The notes: generated by a model not told the origin, from the sequence alone. A stretch of DNA of 64,000 nucleotides from Anaerotignum sp. MSJ-24 (GCF_018918145.1 NZ_JAHLPX010000003.1:62001-126000), one strand, 5' to 3'; positions 1-8,471 are shown, counted from the stretch's first letter. Translations and numbers: made by a program.

Positions 1-231
1 GCTATCAATATGCTGGACAATGAGACAGAAAAAATTGCCTGTATTATACTCGATCTTGTTACACCGGAAGAAAATGATTTTAATTTTCTTGAAACCGTAT
101 CGGAAAGCAAAAGATTTTCTAATATTCCGGTTCTTGTTGCAACACTTGATAATGAAAGCGAAAGTGAAAAAATATGTTTTGAACTCGGTGCATGGGACGT
201 TATACATAAGCCGTTTAATACCGAGATAGTT
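1..231 (+). pseudogene. Receiver-domain half of a REC-GGDEF-EAL gene, cut by the mobile element
   Basis: This is the end of a response-regulator receiver domain whose start lies before the window. The likely phosphoacceptor aspartate sits in ILDLVTP (residues 15-21 of the visible part), and the conserved lysine-proline pair is in HKPFNTEIV just before the break. The next two codons, TGC TGA (232-237), belong to the inserted element, so the protein now stops right after the receiver domain. Joining 231 to 11852 through a shared TT gives EIV-KLRLKN, which is what normally follows a receiver domain, and continues into the GGDEF-EAL part. The stump could still be made as a lone receiver. The reconstruction is inference from reading frame. 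Confidence 0.85.
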
Positions 232-252
232 TGCTGATGTGTGATAAAGAAG
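232..252 (+). repeat. Left terminal inverted repeat of the element
   Basis: This 21-bp stretch matches the reverse complement of 11829-11849 at 16 of 21 positions, with TGCT, ATGT, TAA and GAAG blocks shared in register. Imperfect terminal repeats flanking a 2-bp core are usual for elements moved by large serine recombinases. Confidence 0.75.
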
Positions 253-280
253 TAGTAGAAGTGTAAAAAATTTTGCCGTT

Positions 281-313
281 CCTATCCGGCGTTTGCGCAT
301 TGCGCCGGATAGG
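281..313. other. Perfect 11-bp hairpin behind the recombinase gene
   Basis: CCTATCCGGCG (281-291) pairs with CGCCGGATAGG (303-313). It lies just past the recombinase stop codon. On the minus strand it is followed by AACGGC before a run of T (rather A in the plus strand), so it is at best a weak intrinsic terminator; protection of the recombinase mRNA end is the likely role. Confidence 0.5.
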
Positions 314-321
314 TCGGGCGG

Positions 322-1932
322 TCATTCGGGCAGGTCTACCTTGCCAACGAAAGAGTAATAAATATCAATGTCCTGTCTGCGTGTGCCGTTCTCGTCATAG
401 CTGCACTCATGCACAACGATTTTCTCCACAAACTCACGCAAAAGGGTAGGGGTAAGTTCTTCAAAGCTGGTGTACTTGCGGACAACATTCATAAACTTTT
501 CTGCGTTTACCGTGGCTTCCTGCGCTTTGGAAAGCTCTGCCCGGATAGCGGCGGCTCTCTCTTTCAGTTCTTTCTGCTCGGCTTCATAGTCTGCCGACAG
601 CTCCGTGAAACGCTCGTCTGAAATGCGCCCGGTCACGCTGTCCTCATACAGCCGCTTGAAGATAGCGGATAACTCGCTGATACGCTTCTCGGCGGCTTCC
701 AGCTCCTTTTTCCTTGCGGCGTTCCTGCGCTTGCCCCCGTCCTCGTTCTGCTCGATCAGCAGCTTCATAAACCGGGCTTCGTGCTTCGCTGCATAGCTGG
801 TGACTTTCCGCAGATTGTCGGTCACTCCGGCGGTCAACAGGTCGGTGCGGATAAAGTGCGCCGTACAGTCACGGGTACGCTTCTTGTAGCTCCCGCAGAT
901 ATAACAATCCTGCTTGCGGGTGGCGTTCTGGTAACGCTGCTGGTAAAGGACGCTGCCGCAGTCGGCACAAAAGAGTATGCCGGAGAATAAGCCCACTTCA
1001 TCATAGCGGTTCGGGCGTTTGCGCTGCTTGCGTAACTCCTGCACACGCTCCCACATCTGGGTGTCAATGATAGGCTCATGGTGGTTCTCGAAAATCGCCT
1101 GTTTCTCAATGGGGTTCTCTACGCTGTGCTTGGTCTTGTAGGACGGCTTCTCCGTCTTGAAGTTTACCAGACAGCCCGTGTACTCCCTGTTTTCAAGGAT
1201 ATGTACCACGGTATTGGTCGCCCACTTGCACTCATAGCCGGGGTGGTAGCGGCGGGTGCTTCCCGTCCGACGGTATTCCAGCGTTCCCGGCGTGGGGATC
1301 TCCTGCTCTGTGAGCATACGGGCTATCTTGGTCGGCCCGTTCCCGGCAAGGCACAAGCTGTAAATCTGCCGCACAACAGGGGCGGCTTCCCCGTCAATGA
1401 TAAAATTTTCGTCCTCGTCCATAAAGTAGCCGTATACGGGTTTGCTCGTGACGGGCTTCCCGCTCATACCCTTAGACCGTTTTACTGCTTTGATTTTCTT
1501 GCTCGTATCTCTCACCAGCCATTCGTTAAAAATGTTCCGCAGAGGGGCAAAATCATTGTCGCCCTGTGCGCTGTCCACTCCGTCATTGATAGCGATAAAG
1601 CGGACGCCTTTCTGTGGGAAAATCATTTCCGTATACATTCCCACTTGCAGATAGTTTCGCCCTAACCGTGACATATCCTTGACGATAACGGTGCCGACTT
1701 TTCCGGCTTCAATGTCCGCAAGCATGGCTTGAAAACCGGGTCTTTGGAAGTTCGCCCCAGAATAACCGTCATCTGTGTACCATTGCAGATTGGAAAAGCC
1801 GTTCTGCTTCGCATAGGTTTCAAGAATACGCTTCTGGTTTGAAATAGAATTGCTCTCACCTTGCAGCTCGTCCTCGTGGGATAATCTCGGATAAAGGGCG
1901 GTAATAAGGTTTCGGGTGGTCTGTCTTAACAT
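322..1932 (-). CDS. Large serine recombinase (TnpX/TndX type) of the element
   Basis: It should cut, rotate and rejoin DNA at the element ends through a phosphoserine intermediate. Reading from the start: resolvase catalytic domain (about residues 10-150) with the nucleophile serine in YPRLSHEDE and the MSRLGRNYLQ motif; recombinase DNA-binding domain (about 160-300); zinc ribbon with CADCG and CYICG pairs plus a further Cys (about 325-365); a charged coiled coil (about 395-485); and a DUF4368-like tail. About 536 residues, normal for the family. The start at MLRQ is preferred over the Met four codons upstream because GGAGG lies inside that upstream start. It sits at the left end transcribed outward, the usual place. 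Confidence 0.92.
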   Translation of the reverse strand: MLRQTTRNLITALYPRLSHEDELQGESNSISNQKRILETYAKQNGFSNLQWYTDDGYSGANFQRPGFQAMLADIEAGKVGTVIVKDMSRLGRNYLQVGMYTEMIFPQKGVRFIAINDGVDSAQGDNDFAPLRNIFNEWLVRDTSKKIKAVKRSKGMSGKPVTSKPVYGYFMDEDENFIIDGEAAPVVRQIYSLCLAGNGPTKIARMLTEQEIPTPGTLEYRRTGSTRRYHPGYECKWATNTVVHILENREYTGCLVNFKTEKPSYKTKHSVENPIEKQAIFENHHEPIIDTQMWERVQELRKQRKRPNRYDEVGLFSGILFCADCGSVLYQQRYQNATRKQDCYICGSYKKRTRDCTAHFIRTDLLTAGVTDNLRKVTSYAAKHEARFMKLLIEQNEDGGKRRNAARKKELEAAEKRISELSAIFKRLYEDSVTGRISDERFTELSADYEAEQKELKERAAAIRAELSKAQEATVNAEKFMNVVRKYTSFEELTPTLLREFVEKIVVHECSYDENGTRRQDIDIYYSFVGKVDLPE

Positions 1933-2032
1933 AGTGTCCTCCATTTCCGACAGCCAGCCCCACTATTCCGTATGACTATCATACCACACGCCGGGGCTGG
2001 CTGTACAGTCCTTTCTGCTTCTTTACGTCCCG

Positions 2033-2215
2033 TCAAATTGCCGATTTTTGTGTAGCAGCTTCCGCTTCCAGCACTTTCAGCATTTTATCGGCGGCGGTGG
2101 CGGTGGTGTCCTGCTTGAAATAGCCGGAAACGACAAGGACAGAATTACCTATGCGGATTTCCGTCACGCAATCCGGGCGGCGGGTGCTGCGGTCATTCTT
2201 TGGGGTGTTGGTCAT
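2033..2215 (-). CDS. tnpW: TnpW-family transposon protein
   Basis: A 60-residue protein beginning MTNTPKND with a central VTEIRIGNSVLVVSGYF segment typical of TnpW, first described in Tn4451-type elements, whose function is unknown. The ATG overlaps the TGA of the dnaC-like gene in an ATGA, and a GGAG lies upstream, so translation is probably coupled. It separates the replication genes from the recombinase. A longer reading frame upstream is only the overlap with the preceding gene. Confidence 0.8.
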   Translation of the reverse strand: MTNTPKNDRSTRRPDCVTEIRIGNSVLVVSGYFKQDTTATAADKMLKVLEAEAATQKSAI

Positions 2216-3069
2216 AGGCGGCTCTCCTTTCTGTTCATCAGCTTTTTCAGTTGTCCCATTTTCTCCTGCGCCGTGGCTTTTCGGAAGTTGCTCCCGGTAA
2301 AGCGGACAGGAGAACACATTTCAATCAGACGGTCATAAATGCGGGCGTGGGCGGTGTCCTCCGGGTGCTGCAAGTCCTCCAGCGTGAGATTAGTCGTGAC
2401 GATCAGCGGCCTGCCGCTGCGGTAACGGCTGTCAATCACGTTGTAGACCTGCTCTAAGCCGTATTCCGTTCCCCGTTCCATTCCAAAATCGTCAAGGATA
2501 AGCAGCGGGAAGCTGCAAAGTCGGGAGATATATTCATTCCTGCCCTCAAAGCTGGCGGCAAGGTCACCCAATATCAATGCAAAGTTTGTCATGCACACGG
2601 GGATTTCACGCTCCATAAGGGCATTTGCGATACAGCCCGCAAAATAGCTCTTGCCTGTGCCAACGCCGCCCCATAGCAGATAGCCAATGTTGCGCTCTTT
2701 CATGGTTTCCCAGTTCTCCACATAGAAATGGGCGTGTTCCATTTGCGGGCACTTGCCGTTGTCGTTCTCAAACGTCCAGCCCTGCATAGCCGGGTCTGTA
2801 AAGCCCCGCCGCTTCAACCGCTCGACAGTTTCAAGGTGACTGCGCTGTTTCTCTGCGGCTTCCCGTTCCTCACGCTCTGCCCGCTGGCAGTCACATTCTG
2901 CCGGGTGGCGGTCACGCCCCAGCCATGCGGCGGTTTCTTTGGGGAAATAGCCCTCTTTGGGCTTGTGGCACTTCCCGCAGTATAAAAGCCCGTCCTCGCC
3001 GGTGTAGTCCTCCGGCTCCGGCGTGGTGTCGGTCATATTCAAAATCATTTCATCAAATCCATTCGTCAT
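2212..3069 (-). CDS. DnaC/IstB-like ATPase, helicase-loader type
   Basis: A 285-residue AAA+ protein. The N-terminal third holds Cys pairs (CGKCH and CDC, about residues 31-62), a likely zinc-binding module. Walker A is GGVGTGKS (about 133-140) and Walker B LLILDDFG (about 190-197), followed by sensor-like VTTNL. Such proteins load the replicative helicase and probably help copy the excised circle or single strand after transfer. The start overlaps the end of the replication initiator gene (3066-3069, ATGA) and the stop overlaps tnpW, showing one tightly coupled operon. Confidence 0.85.
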   Translation of the reverse strand: MTNGFDEMILNMTDTTPEPEDYTGEDGLLYCGKCHKPKEGYFPKETAAWLGRDRHPAECDCQRAEREEREAAEKQRSHLETVERLKRRGFTDPAMQGWTFENDNGKCPQMEHAHFYVENWETMKERNIGYLLWGGVGTGKSYFAGCIANALMEREIPVCMTNFALILGDLAASFEGRNEYISRLCSFPLLILDDFGMERGTEYGLEQVYNVIDSRYRSGRPLIVTTNLTLEDLQHPEDTAHARIYDRLIEMCSPVRFTGSNFRKATAQEKMGQLKKLMNRKESRL

Positions 3070-3824
3070 AAGCTCTCGCCCTCCTTACAGGTATAATCGG
3101 GTATGCCCTTTTTCGGGGCTTTCTTGGCTGCGTCCTCCTGCGCCCACTTGAAAATCGTGGCTGCATGGCTCTTGTATTTCCTCCCGCTGGAAGCGATATG
3201 GCAGGATAGGCGGTCAATGTAATACTCCCACTTGCCGGGAAGCTCTGTTTTCAGCCCGTCAAGCTCCGTATCGGAAAGAATGACATTGTGGTATCTGCCA
3301 TAGGCGGCGGGGGCGGGGTGTCCCGTTTCTAACTCTCTCTCTTTTTCTATTTCTATATCTATCTCTTTCTCTATCTCTATCTCTGGTGGACAAATGTCCG
3401 CTCGATATGGTGGACATTTGTCCGCCCCTGTCTGCGGCAGGGCTTTTTGTTCCTGCAAAGCCAGCCGCGCCCTGCGCTTGCGCTCCCCCTCGGTAGAGGA
3501 CTGGCCGATTAAAAGCTCAATGTTGCTCATGTAGAGTGCGCCGCTTGGCAAAGGCTCCACAAGCCCCAGCTTCATAAAGATTTTCAAAGCTCTCTCTACG
3601 GTACCTACCTGCTGGCGGGTAATGGTCGCAATCATCTGGGCGGTGTAGGGGATATTCTCGTCAAGCTGCAATTTCCCGCCGTTTTTCAGCGATTTCAAGT
3701 ACAGCTTCAAGAGAATGTTGGAATAGATAACGCCGTCCTGCATACTTTCCAGCAGAACGATTGCATCATCGTCAAAATAGCTCTCTTTCAGCTTGAGGTA
3801 GTAATATTTGCGGTTATCTGCCAT
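3066..3824 (-). CDS. Replisome organizer / RepA N-terminal-type replication initiator
   Basis: About 252 residues starting MADNRKYYYLKLKESYF, the opening of phage replisome-organizer N-terminal (winged-helix) proteins. The first 120 residues form the DNA-binding part; then comes a low-complexity acidic/basic linker with repeated IEIEKE-like units (encoded by a CTATCT-type tract around 3340-3385), and a C-terminal helical domain with KYKSHAATIFKWAQED like other element replication proteins. GGAGG precedes the chosen ATG. It probably initiates replication together with the DnaC-like protein. The tract of short repeats could vary in length between strains. Confidence 0.8.
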   Translation of the reverse strand: MADNRKYYYLKLKESYFDDDAIVLLESMQDGVIYSNILLKLYLKSLKNGGKLQLDENIPYTAQMIATITRQQVGTVERALKIFMKLGLVEPLPSGALYMSNIELLIGQSSTEGERKRRARLALQEQKALPQTGADKCPPYRADICPPEIEIEKEIDIEIEKERELETGHPAPAAYGRYHNVILSDTELDGLKTELPGKWEYYIDRLSCHIASSGRKYKSHAATIFKWAQEDAAKKAPKKGIPDYTCKEGESL

Positions 3825-4005
3825 AGGCTGCGTCCTCCTTTTTCCAGCGTTTGGAATAATAGCGAGGGCATAGTATGATAACCGCCCGGAAGCTCTGTTT
3901 GCAGTCACGGGTGCAGCCCCGGCATAGGTCGTTGTAAGTGATACGGTTGCGGTGGTTGAGGAAGAAAGACCATTCCAGCCGCCGCTTCTTGCTCATTCTC
4001 GGCAA
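3814..4005 (-). CDS. Small conserved cysteine-containing element protein
   Basis: A 63-residue basic protein with CRGCTRDCKQSFRA in the middle (C-x2-C-x3-C), a possible metal-binding knuckle. Proteins of this look are common beside replication initiators in gut mobile elements, but the function is unknown. The TTG at 4005 lies seven bases after GGAG and is the likely start; the internal ATG three codons later is too far from a Shine-Dalgarno site. It overlaps the initiator start by 11 bp, implying coupling. Confidence 0.65.
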   Translation of the reverse strand: MPRMSKKRRLEWSFFLNHRNRITYNDLCRGCTRDCKQSFRAVIILCPRYYSKRWKKEDAAYGR

Positions 4006-4191
4006 TGGTAAGCTCCTTTCTGCCGTTCCTATCGGTGTAGCGGGATAGGGGGCATTTTCTGTATGTTCTCGGTATCATTTTCGGGCTTTTTCTGCCCTGT
4101 AAGCCCCGTTTGGAAGTCGGGGAGTATTGCGGTAAGGGTTCATATCATACCTGTATTTTTGTAGGGTTTCGGTATCATTTCGGGGCGGTCT

Positions 4192-5823
4192 TTAACGCTC
4201 CTGTTCACGCTTTTTCTGCTGGCTCGGTGCGCCCCTTAAAATCTGGTCGATATTGCGTCTGACTGTCTGAAGCTCCTGCGCCCGCTGGCGTTTCTCCCGG
4301 TAGTCGTTATATCCGGCGTTCTTCTGGACGGTAAGCTGCTCAATCTCCCTTTGCATGGCTTTGCTGGCTGGCAGCTTGGTTATTCCATGCTCCCGGAAAT
4401 AACGGGCGGCTGTGTCCGCTATGATAAAATCGCTTTCGTGCTGTTCCCGGTAGGCTCTCCGGGCTTTCTCCGATTTCTGCGCTTTCAGACCGTCACGGGC
4501 GGGCTTCGTGCCGATATAGCCCAAAAGGTTGCGCTGCAATTCCTTTTTCTCCCGGATAGCGGCTTCCAGCCCTTTCAGTCCGGCAAGGCTCTCCTGCGTG
4601 GCGGTGTTGGCTGCGGAAATGGCAGCGTCCAGCTCGTCCGGGGAAGAAAAGCCATACTGCTGGTAGAGCATGAGGGTAGCCGACATCTGTTTGAGGTTGT
4701 GCATGGTCGCCCACTTCTCATAGCCCCGTCCTTTCCCCTCGGCTCGCTTGGCGGCTATGTCTACCATGCGCTGTACAGCGTCATTGTTCGGGGCGTTTTT
4801 CGCTTCTTTTTTCGTCCGTAAGCGGTCTTTGATACTGCCGGGGTATTCCGCTATGGCTGCGGGTTTTTCGGCGGCTCTGGCGGCGTTCTGCTCCAAAACG
4901 GAGAGGACAGCAGCCCGGTCAAAATCGTCCCCCAGCTTCCGGGCGGTAATTGGCTTCGTCCTGTCCGGCGTGAGGTAACTTAGCCGCCCCCGGCTCTCCT
5001 TGACGGTCACACCATGCCGGAGAAGCAGGGCGGCAAACTCATCAAAGCCGGAAGCAGCGGCAAGGGCTTCCCGGATAGTCCGGCGCAGCTTCGCCTTATC
5101 CGTTTCAAACTTGGTCTGCCGGGGCGCGATACCGTCCGCAGCAATAGGGGCGTTGGCTCTGTCAAGGGCAGCCTGTCCTTTCTTCTGCGCCCAATACTCA
5201 CGCTCGGTAATGCGTTCTTTGCTGCCGTTCAAAAGGTCTATCTGGTAAAGCCCCTCGCTGTGGCACATCTCCATGACTTCGGCTTTCAGATAGTTCATAG
5301 CTGCGTCCGTACAGCGGTGCTTGCAGCCTGCTTTCCTGTCCGCTGGCCTGTCCATGTGGGGCAGCATGGGAACCTCCGCAATCCGCAGACTGTTAATGAC
5401 GATATGCACATGGATATTTTCGGTGTGGCTGTGTCCGTCCGGGTGGGTGCAGACAAGGGCCTGGTGTCCGGGGAAATGCTCGGCGCAGAACTTCTCGCCC
5501 AGCTCCTGCGCCCGATCAACGGTCAAGCCGTTGTCCGGGCCGTCCCGTGGGTCAAAGCTGATGATGTAGTGGTGGCTCTTTACGTCCTCCCGTTTCTGGT
5601 TCTTGCCGTAGCGGAGATTGGAGCGCATACAGGCAACGGCAAAATCCTCCCCGCCACAATTCAGAGAGGATATGCGGTAGTCTACCCTCGGTATGAGCCG
5701 CCCGTCTGCGTCAAGGGTGGGCTTCATGGTAAACTCGTCATGCTCGAATGTGAGGTATTTTTCAGCGTCCCCGTAGTTGGCATTTTTAGAGCTGATATGT
5801 TTGAGTATCGCCAACGGCTTCAC
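4192..5823 (-). CDS. mobA: MobA/VirD2-family relaxase
   Basis: This 543-residue protein should nick oriT and lead the strand into the recipient through a helper's transfer machinery. The relaxase domain fills about residues 1-260, with the metal-binding histidines in NIHVHIVINS (about 135-144) and an upstream SHHYIISFDP (about 83-92). The C-terminal half is lysine/arginine-rich and helical (many EKARRAYREQ-like segments), as in other mobilization relaxases. Its start overlaps the end of mobC by 38 bp. The neighbouring repeat region 6380-6510 is the likely oriT. Confidence 0.9.
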   Translation of the reverse strand: MKPLAILKHISSKNANYGDAEKYLTFEHDEFTMKPTLDADGRLIPRVDYRISSLNCGGEDFAVACMRSNLRYGKNQKREDVKSHHYIISFDPRDGPDNGLTVDRAQELGEKFCAEHFPGHQALVCTHPDGHSHTENIHVHIVINSLRIAEVPMLPHMDRPADRKAGCKHRCTDAAMNYLKAEVMEMCHSEGLYQIDLLNGSKERITEREYWAQKKGQAALDRANAPIAADGIAPRQTKFETDKAKLRRTIREALAAASGFDEFAALLLRHGVTVKESRGRLSYLTPDRTKPITARKLGDDFDRAAVLSVLEQNAARAAEKPAAIAEYPGSIKDRLRTKKEAKNAPNNDAVQRMVDIAAKRAEGKGRGYEKWATMHNLKQMSATLMLYQQYGFSSPDELDAAISAANTATQESLAGLKGLEAAIREKKELQRNLLGYIGTKPARDGLKAQKSEKARRAYREQHESDFIIADTAARYFREHGITKLPASKAMQREIEQLTVQKNAGYNDYREKRQRAQELQTVRRNIDQILRGAPSQQKKREQER

Positions 5824-6184
5824 CTACTTTCTGCAAGACTTCAAACTTCAAGGCGGCAAGGTCGGCGGCGGCTCCCCGCACTTCCTTTTCCAGCCCCCGG
5901 TAGGGGCTTCCGTATTCGTTCAGGCTCCGGGCAATCTGGTTTAAGTTGCCGCCGATTTTCCCGTACTCTGCCGTGAGCTTGGAGAGGGCGGCAAGCAGCC
6001 CGTCATTGACCGGGGAAACGGTGACAATGGGGCGTATGGTCGCTTTCCGTATGGCTTGCCGGATAAACTCGGACTGGCTGATTTCATAAGCCGCCAGCCG
6101 CCCGGTGAAGTCGGCGTATTCTTCATCGGTCATGCGGGTCTTTACCACATGACGGCGGTGGGGCGTATTGTATTTCTTTCGCAT
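5786..6184 (-). CDS. mobC: MobC relaxosome accessory protein
   Basis: A 132-residue protein starting MRKKYNTPHRR after GAAAGGAGG. It has a ribbon-helix-helix-like N terminus (MTDEEYADFTGRLAAYEIS) and the family's GGNLNQIARSLNEYG segment (about residues 80-94), diagnostic for MobC. It is expected to bind oriT, help melt it and recruit the relaxase encoded immediately downstream and overlapping. A longer upstream frame is not supported by a Shine-Dalgarno site. Confidence 0.88.
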   Translation of the reverse strand: MRKKYNTPHRRHVVKTRMTDEEYADFTGRLAAYEISQSEFIRQAIRKATIRPIVTVSPVNDGLLAALSKLTAEYGKIGGNLNQIARSLNEYGSPYRGLEKEVRGAAADLAALKFEVLQKVGEAVGDTQTYQL

Positions 6185-6379
6185 GGTCTGTGACCTCCTT
6201 TCTCGCCCGACAGGGCGCATAGCAGGGTTTGGGGAAGGCACTCCCCAACAAGATTCCCGCAGGGGCAAAAATAAGCGGAGAGCGAATTTTGGCACCTCGG
6301 TAGAATCTTGCTCTGAAAAACTCCGGCGTTCCCCGGCTCCCGTCCTTTCCGCTAACAAAACGTTTCAAAAGGGCTTTGC

Positions 6380-6510
6380 TACCCGCTATTCCGGCTTATC
6401 TTGAAAATTTTCCTTTCACTACCTACAACACCACGCAAAGCAAAATGGACGGAGATTTTTAGAATTTCCCCTCTATTCCCTACAACACCACGCAAGCCGG
6501 AATAGGCGGA
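6380..6510. other. Probable oriT: direct and inverted repeats upstream of mobC
   Basis: The 530-base stretch 6185-6717 has no gene. Within it, a 17-bp direct repeat (CCTACAACACCACGCAA) occurs at 6422-6438 and 6479-6495, and an inverted repeat pairs CGCTATTCCGGCTT (6384-6397) with AAGCCGGAATAGG (6494-6506). Directly upstream of mobC-mobA this arrangement is what an origin of transfer looks like; the role is inferred. The rest of the gap (6511-6717) is T-rich with no recognised element. Confidence 0.6.
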
Positions 6511-6717
6511 CAATGGCAGTATTTTTTTCTTTGATACCCTCTACGGATAAGTAAGGGATTTTGCCAACTGCGGCGGCTATTTTCCCTTTTGTTTTTTCAT
6601 ACTGGGGATTTTCAAAAATGCCAAACAGGAACGAAAAAAAGCAGCAAATCTGTTGAATAGATTTACTGCTTTCTGGTTGCCGGCGAAGCGGCGGTTATTC
6701 AGTTGTAGGCGGTAGGG

Positions 6718-6921
6718 CTATCTCCCAAAGCGGAACTTGAAAATAGCTGTGAGAAGCGTCTGGGTGATGTAGTCCTCTGTATCTTGGTCTACCCGTCCAT
6801 TCACACGGGCGGCACATTGTATGCGGCGGCGGTAATACTGCAATACAGTTCCCACCGCTTCCGGCTCCCCGCTGGCGGCTTGGACGATTGTTTCATAGGG
6901 GAGAAGCCTATTATTTCTCAT
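6718..6921 (-). CDS. HTH_16-type small regulator (Tn916 Orf8-like)
   Basis: A 67-residue protein, MRNNRLLPYETIVQAASGEP onward, of the helix-turn-helix type found next to sigma-like genes in Tn916-related elements. GGAGGG lies upstream of the chosen ATG. The start overlaps the stop of the sigma-like gene by 11 bp, so the two are translated together. In relatives this pair is tied to control of excision and transfer; here that is inference. Confidence 0.8.
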   Translation of the reverse strand: MRNNRLLPYETIVQAASGEPEAVGTVLQYYRRRIQCAARVNGRVDQDTEDYITQTLLTAIFKFRFGR

Positions 6922-7357
6922 ATGCCATTCCCTCCATTTCCGCTTGGAGCTGCCGTAGGGCTTTTCGGATATGGTAGCCCGCTGTGCTGCGGCTGCGCCC
7001 GTACTGTCTGCCAATTTCGTGCTGTGGAATACGCTTGAAAAAGGACAGGTAAATCATTTCCCGCTCCCGTTCGTCCAGCCGTGACAGGGCTTCCGCAAGT
7101 AAACCGCTGCTGAAAATGACCGTATCGCCGCAAAGGGTAAGTATGTATTCCTCGTCCGGCTCCGGGGCTTGGAAATATTCATCTGTCGTGCCTAAAGGGT
7201 AGTGCTTTTCGTCTGTGAGGTATTCAAGGGATATTTCTCTTTTGTGCTTCCTGCTCCGTGTCCTCGCTGCGTTGATCGTTGCATTTCGGATAACGACTTT
7301 GCAAAAGGCATGGAAAGTGTACTCGATATGTTCCCGATATTCTTCTGTACAGGTCAT
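6911..7357 (-). CDS. Sigma-70-like factor of the element (region 4 type)
   Basis: A 148-residue sigma-like protein. The C-terminal half (about residues 90-142) is a region-4 helix-turn-helix with LDEREREMIYLSFFKRIPQHEIGRQ-like sequence in two helices. The N-terminal part carries KREISLEYLTDEK, a stretch also found as a broken copy at 8427-8471. GGGGG precedes the ATG. Probable role: activates element promoters, paired with the overlapping HTH_16 gene. Confidence 0.8.
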   Translation of the reverse strand: MTCTEEYREHIEYTFHAFCKVVIRNATINAARTRSRKHKREISLEYLTDEKHYPLGTTDEYFQAPEPDEEYILTLCGDTVIFSSGLLAEALSRLDEREREMIYLSFFKRIPQHEIGRQYGRSRSTAGYHIRKALRQLQAEMEGMAYEK

Positions 7358-7482
7358 GGAAAATCCCCCTTTCCTCCCAAAAGGGCTGTGGCTGGTTAGT
7401 AGTTGCTTTTTATGATAGTAAGGGGCGGCAGCACTTTAGGCTGTCGCTCCTTGACTGCCTAACTGCAAAACCGGGCGGGGCT

Positions 7483-7521
7483 GTCAACGGCGGGCGAAGC
7501 CCGTTCATCTTGACCGTTGAC
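7483..7521. repeat. Nested cruciform between methyltransferase and sigma-like genes
   Basis: GTCAACGG (7483-7490) pairs with CCGTTGAC (7514-7521), with an inner CGGGC-gaa-GCCCG hairpin; the flanks (GCAAAACCGGGC and GCCGGGTTTGC) extend the symmetry. It could terminate the methyltransferase transcript or serve as a regulatory site upstream of the sigma-like gene. The remaining 7358-7561 sequence holds nothing else recognised. Confidence 0.5.
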
Positions 7522-7561
7522 TGGCTCGGCCGGGTTTGCTATTTATCCGGCAAACTTGAAT

Positions 7562-8329
7562 TTATTTTAAGCTATCACGTTTTACCTTTTTAAGCCTTAC
7601 TATCATTACCATAGGAATTTCTTTATTGTTTTTGAAACATTCTTCATAAAATCCATCAATGACAAATCCAGCTCTGAAACAAAGGTTAAAAATATCTTGT
7701 ATGGAACGATGATAATAAATCTGCTCCTCCGGCTGCCCTTCGATCGCTATATCATAGTAACTGTGCGGTGTCATATATTTTTCAGTCAATGTGATAAAAC
7801 AAGGGTGCTGCGTTGCAAAGACAAAAATCCCGTTTTCCTCCAATAGTTCATAAACAGCCATAAAAAGCGGTTCAATATCCGTAATATCCATAATTGCCAT
7901 ATTAGAAACTGCTTTCGTAAAGGCTCGATTTCTTTTTAATCCTAATAAGCTTTCTCTATTGGTCGCATCCGCTACGCAAAACTCAATTTGTTTTGCATAT
8001 TGTGATCGCCGTCTTTTAGCCAATTCTATCATTTTTTTGCTGTAATCAAAAGCGACGACCGAAGCGCCTCTCTGTGCAAGATACGAAGAATAATTTCCAT
8101 TGCCGCACGCAATATCCAAAATGTAATCCGAAGGATCAGGAGAGAGAAGTTCCGTTACTTTGGGACGTACTACCTCTCTGTGAAATTCATTGGATTCGTC
8201 ACCCATTGCATCATCCCAAAATTGTGCGTTTTTCTCCCAGATCTTTTTGCTTTCCTCTGTTCCCATGTTCTCTCCCACTCCCAAAATTTGCCTTTTTGCT
8301 TCCATTAAATCTTCCTTACTATATTCCAT
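7562..8329 (-). CDS. Class I SAM-dependent methyltransferase (element cargo)
   Basis: A 255-residue methyltransferase with SAM-binding motif I LDIACGNGNYS (about residues 70-80), motif II VVAFDYS (about 92-98) and a post-motif VFATQHPCF segment. The N terminus (KIWEKNAQFWDDAMGDESNEFH) resembles small-molecule methyltransferases rather than Erm or Cfr rRNA enzymes. The substrate is unknown. It is AT-richer than the mobilization genes and flanked upstream by a fragment of a sigma-like gene, so it looks like inserted cargo. It may be co-transcribed with tet and the HTH gene. Confidence 0.8.
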   Translation of the reverse strand: MEYSKEDLMEAKRQILGVGENMGTEESKKIWEKNAQFWDDAMGDESNEFHREVVRPKVTELLSPDPSDYILDIACGNGNYSSYLAQRGASVVAFDYSKKMIELAKRRRSQYAKQIEFCVADATNRESLLGLKRNRAFTKAVSNMAIMDITDIEPLFMAVYELLEENGIFVFATQHPCFITLTEKYMTPHSYYDIAIEGQPEEQIYYHRSIQDIFNLCFRAGFVIDGFYEECFKNNKEIPMVMIVRLKKVKRDSLK

Positions 8330-8426
8330 TGTTACCCTCCATAACTTCTGATTGTTGCCGTCTTGACTATTATGTATCTTTTCTTTCCAAAATGGTATAG
8401 GCTTTTATTTTTATAATGCTGCAAAA

Positions 8427-8471
8427 CTTTTCTTCTGTAAGGTATTCAAAGGATATTTCCCTTTGCCGCCG
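8427..8471 (-). pseudogene. Remnant of a second sigma-like gene
   Basis: Reading the minus strand gives RRQREISFEYLTEEK, nearly the same as HKREISLEYLTDEK in the sigma-like gene at about 7207-7248. The DNA also matches closely (about 31 of 36 bases). Similarity stops abruptly on both sides. The surrounding gap (8330-8542) also holds a plus-facing GGCTTTTTT hairpin at 8479-8502 with no plus-strand gene before it, another sign of rearrangement. Confidence 0.65.

Noticed and set aside
5014-5976. 320-codon plus-strand open frame over the relaxase
   Set aside because: Antisense shadow caused by the GC-rich codon bias of mobA; no ribosome site and no recognisable protein.
7562-8329. rRNA methylase conferring macrolide or PhLOPSA resistance (Erm/Cfr)
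   Set aside because: Motifs are of the UbiE/BioC small-molecule type; there is neither an Erm catalytic pattern nor a radical SAM cluster.
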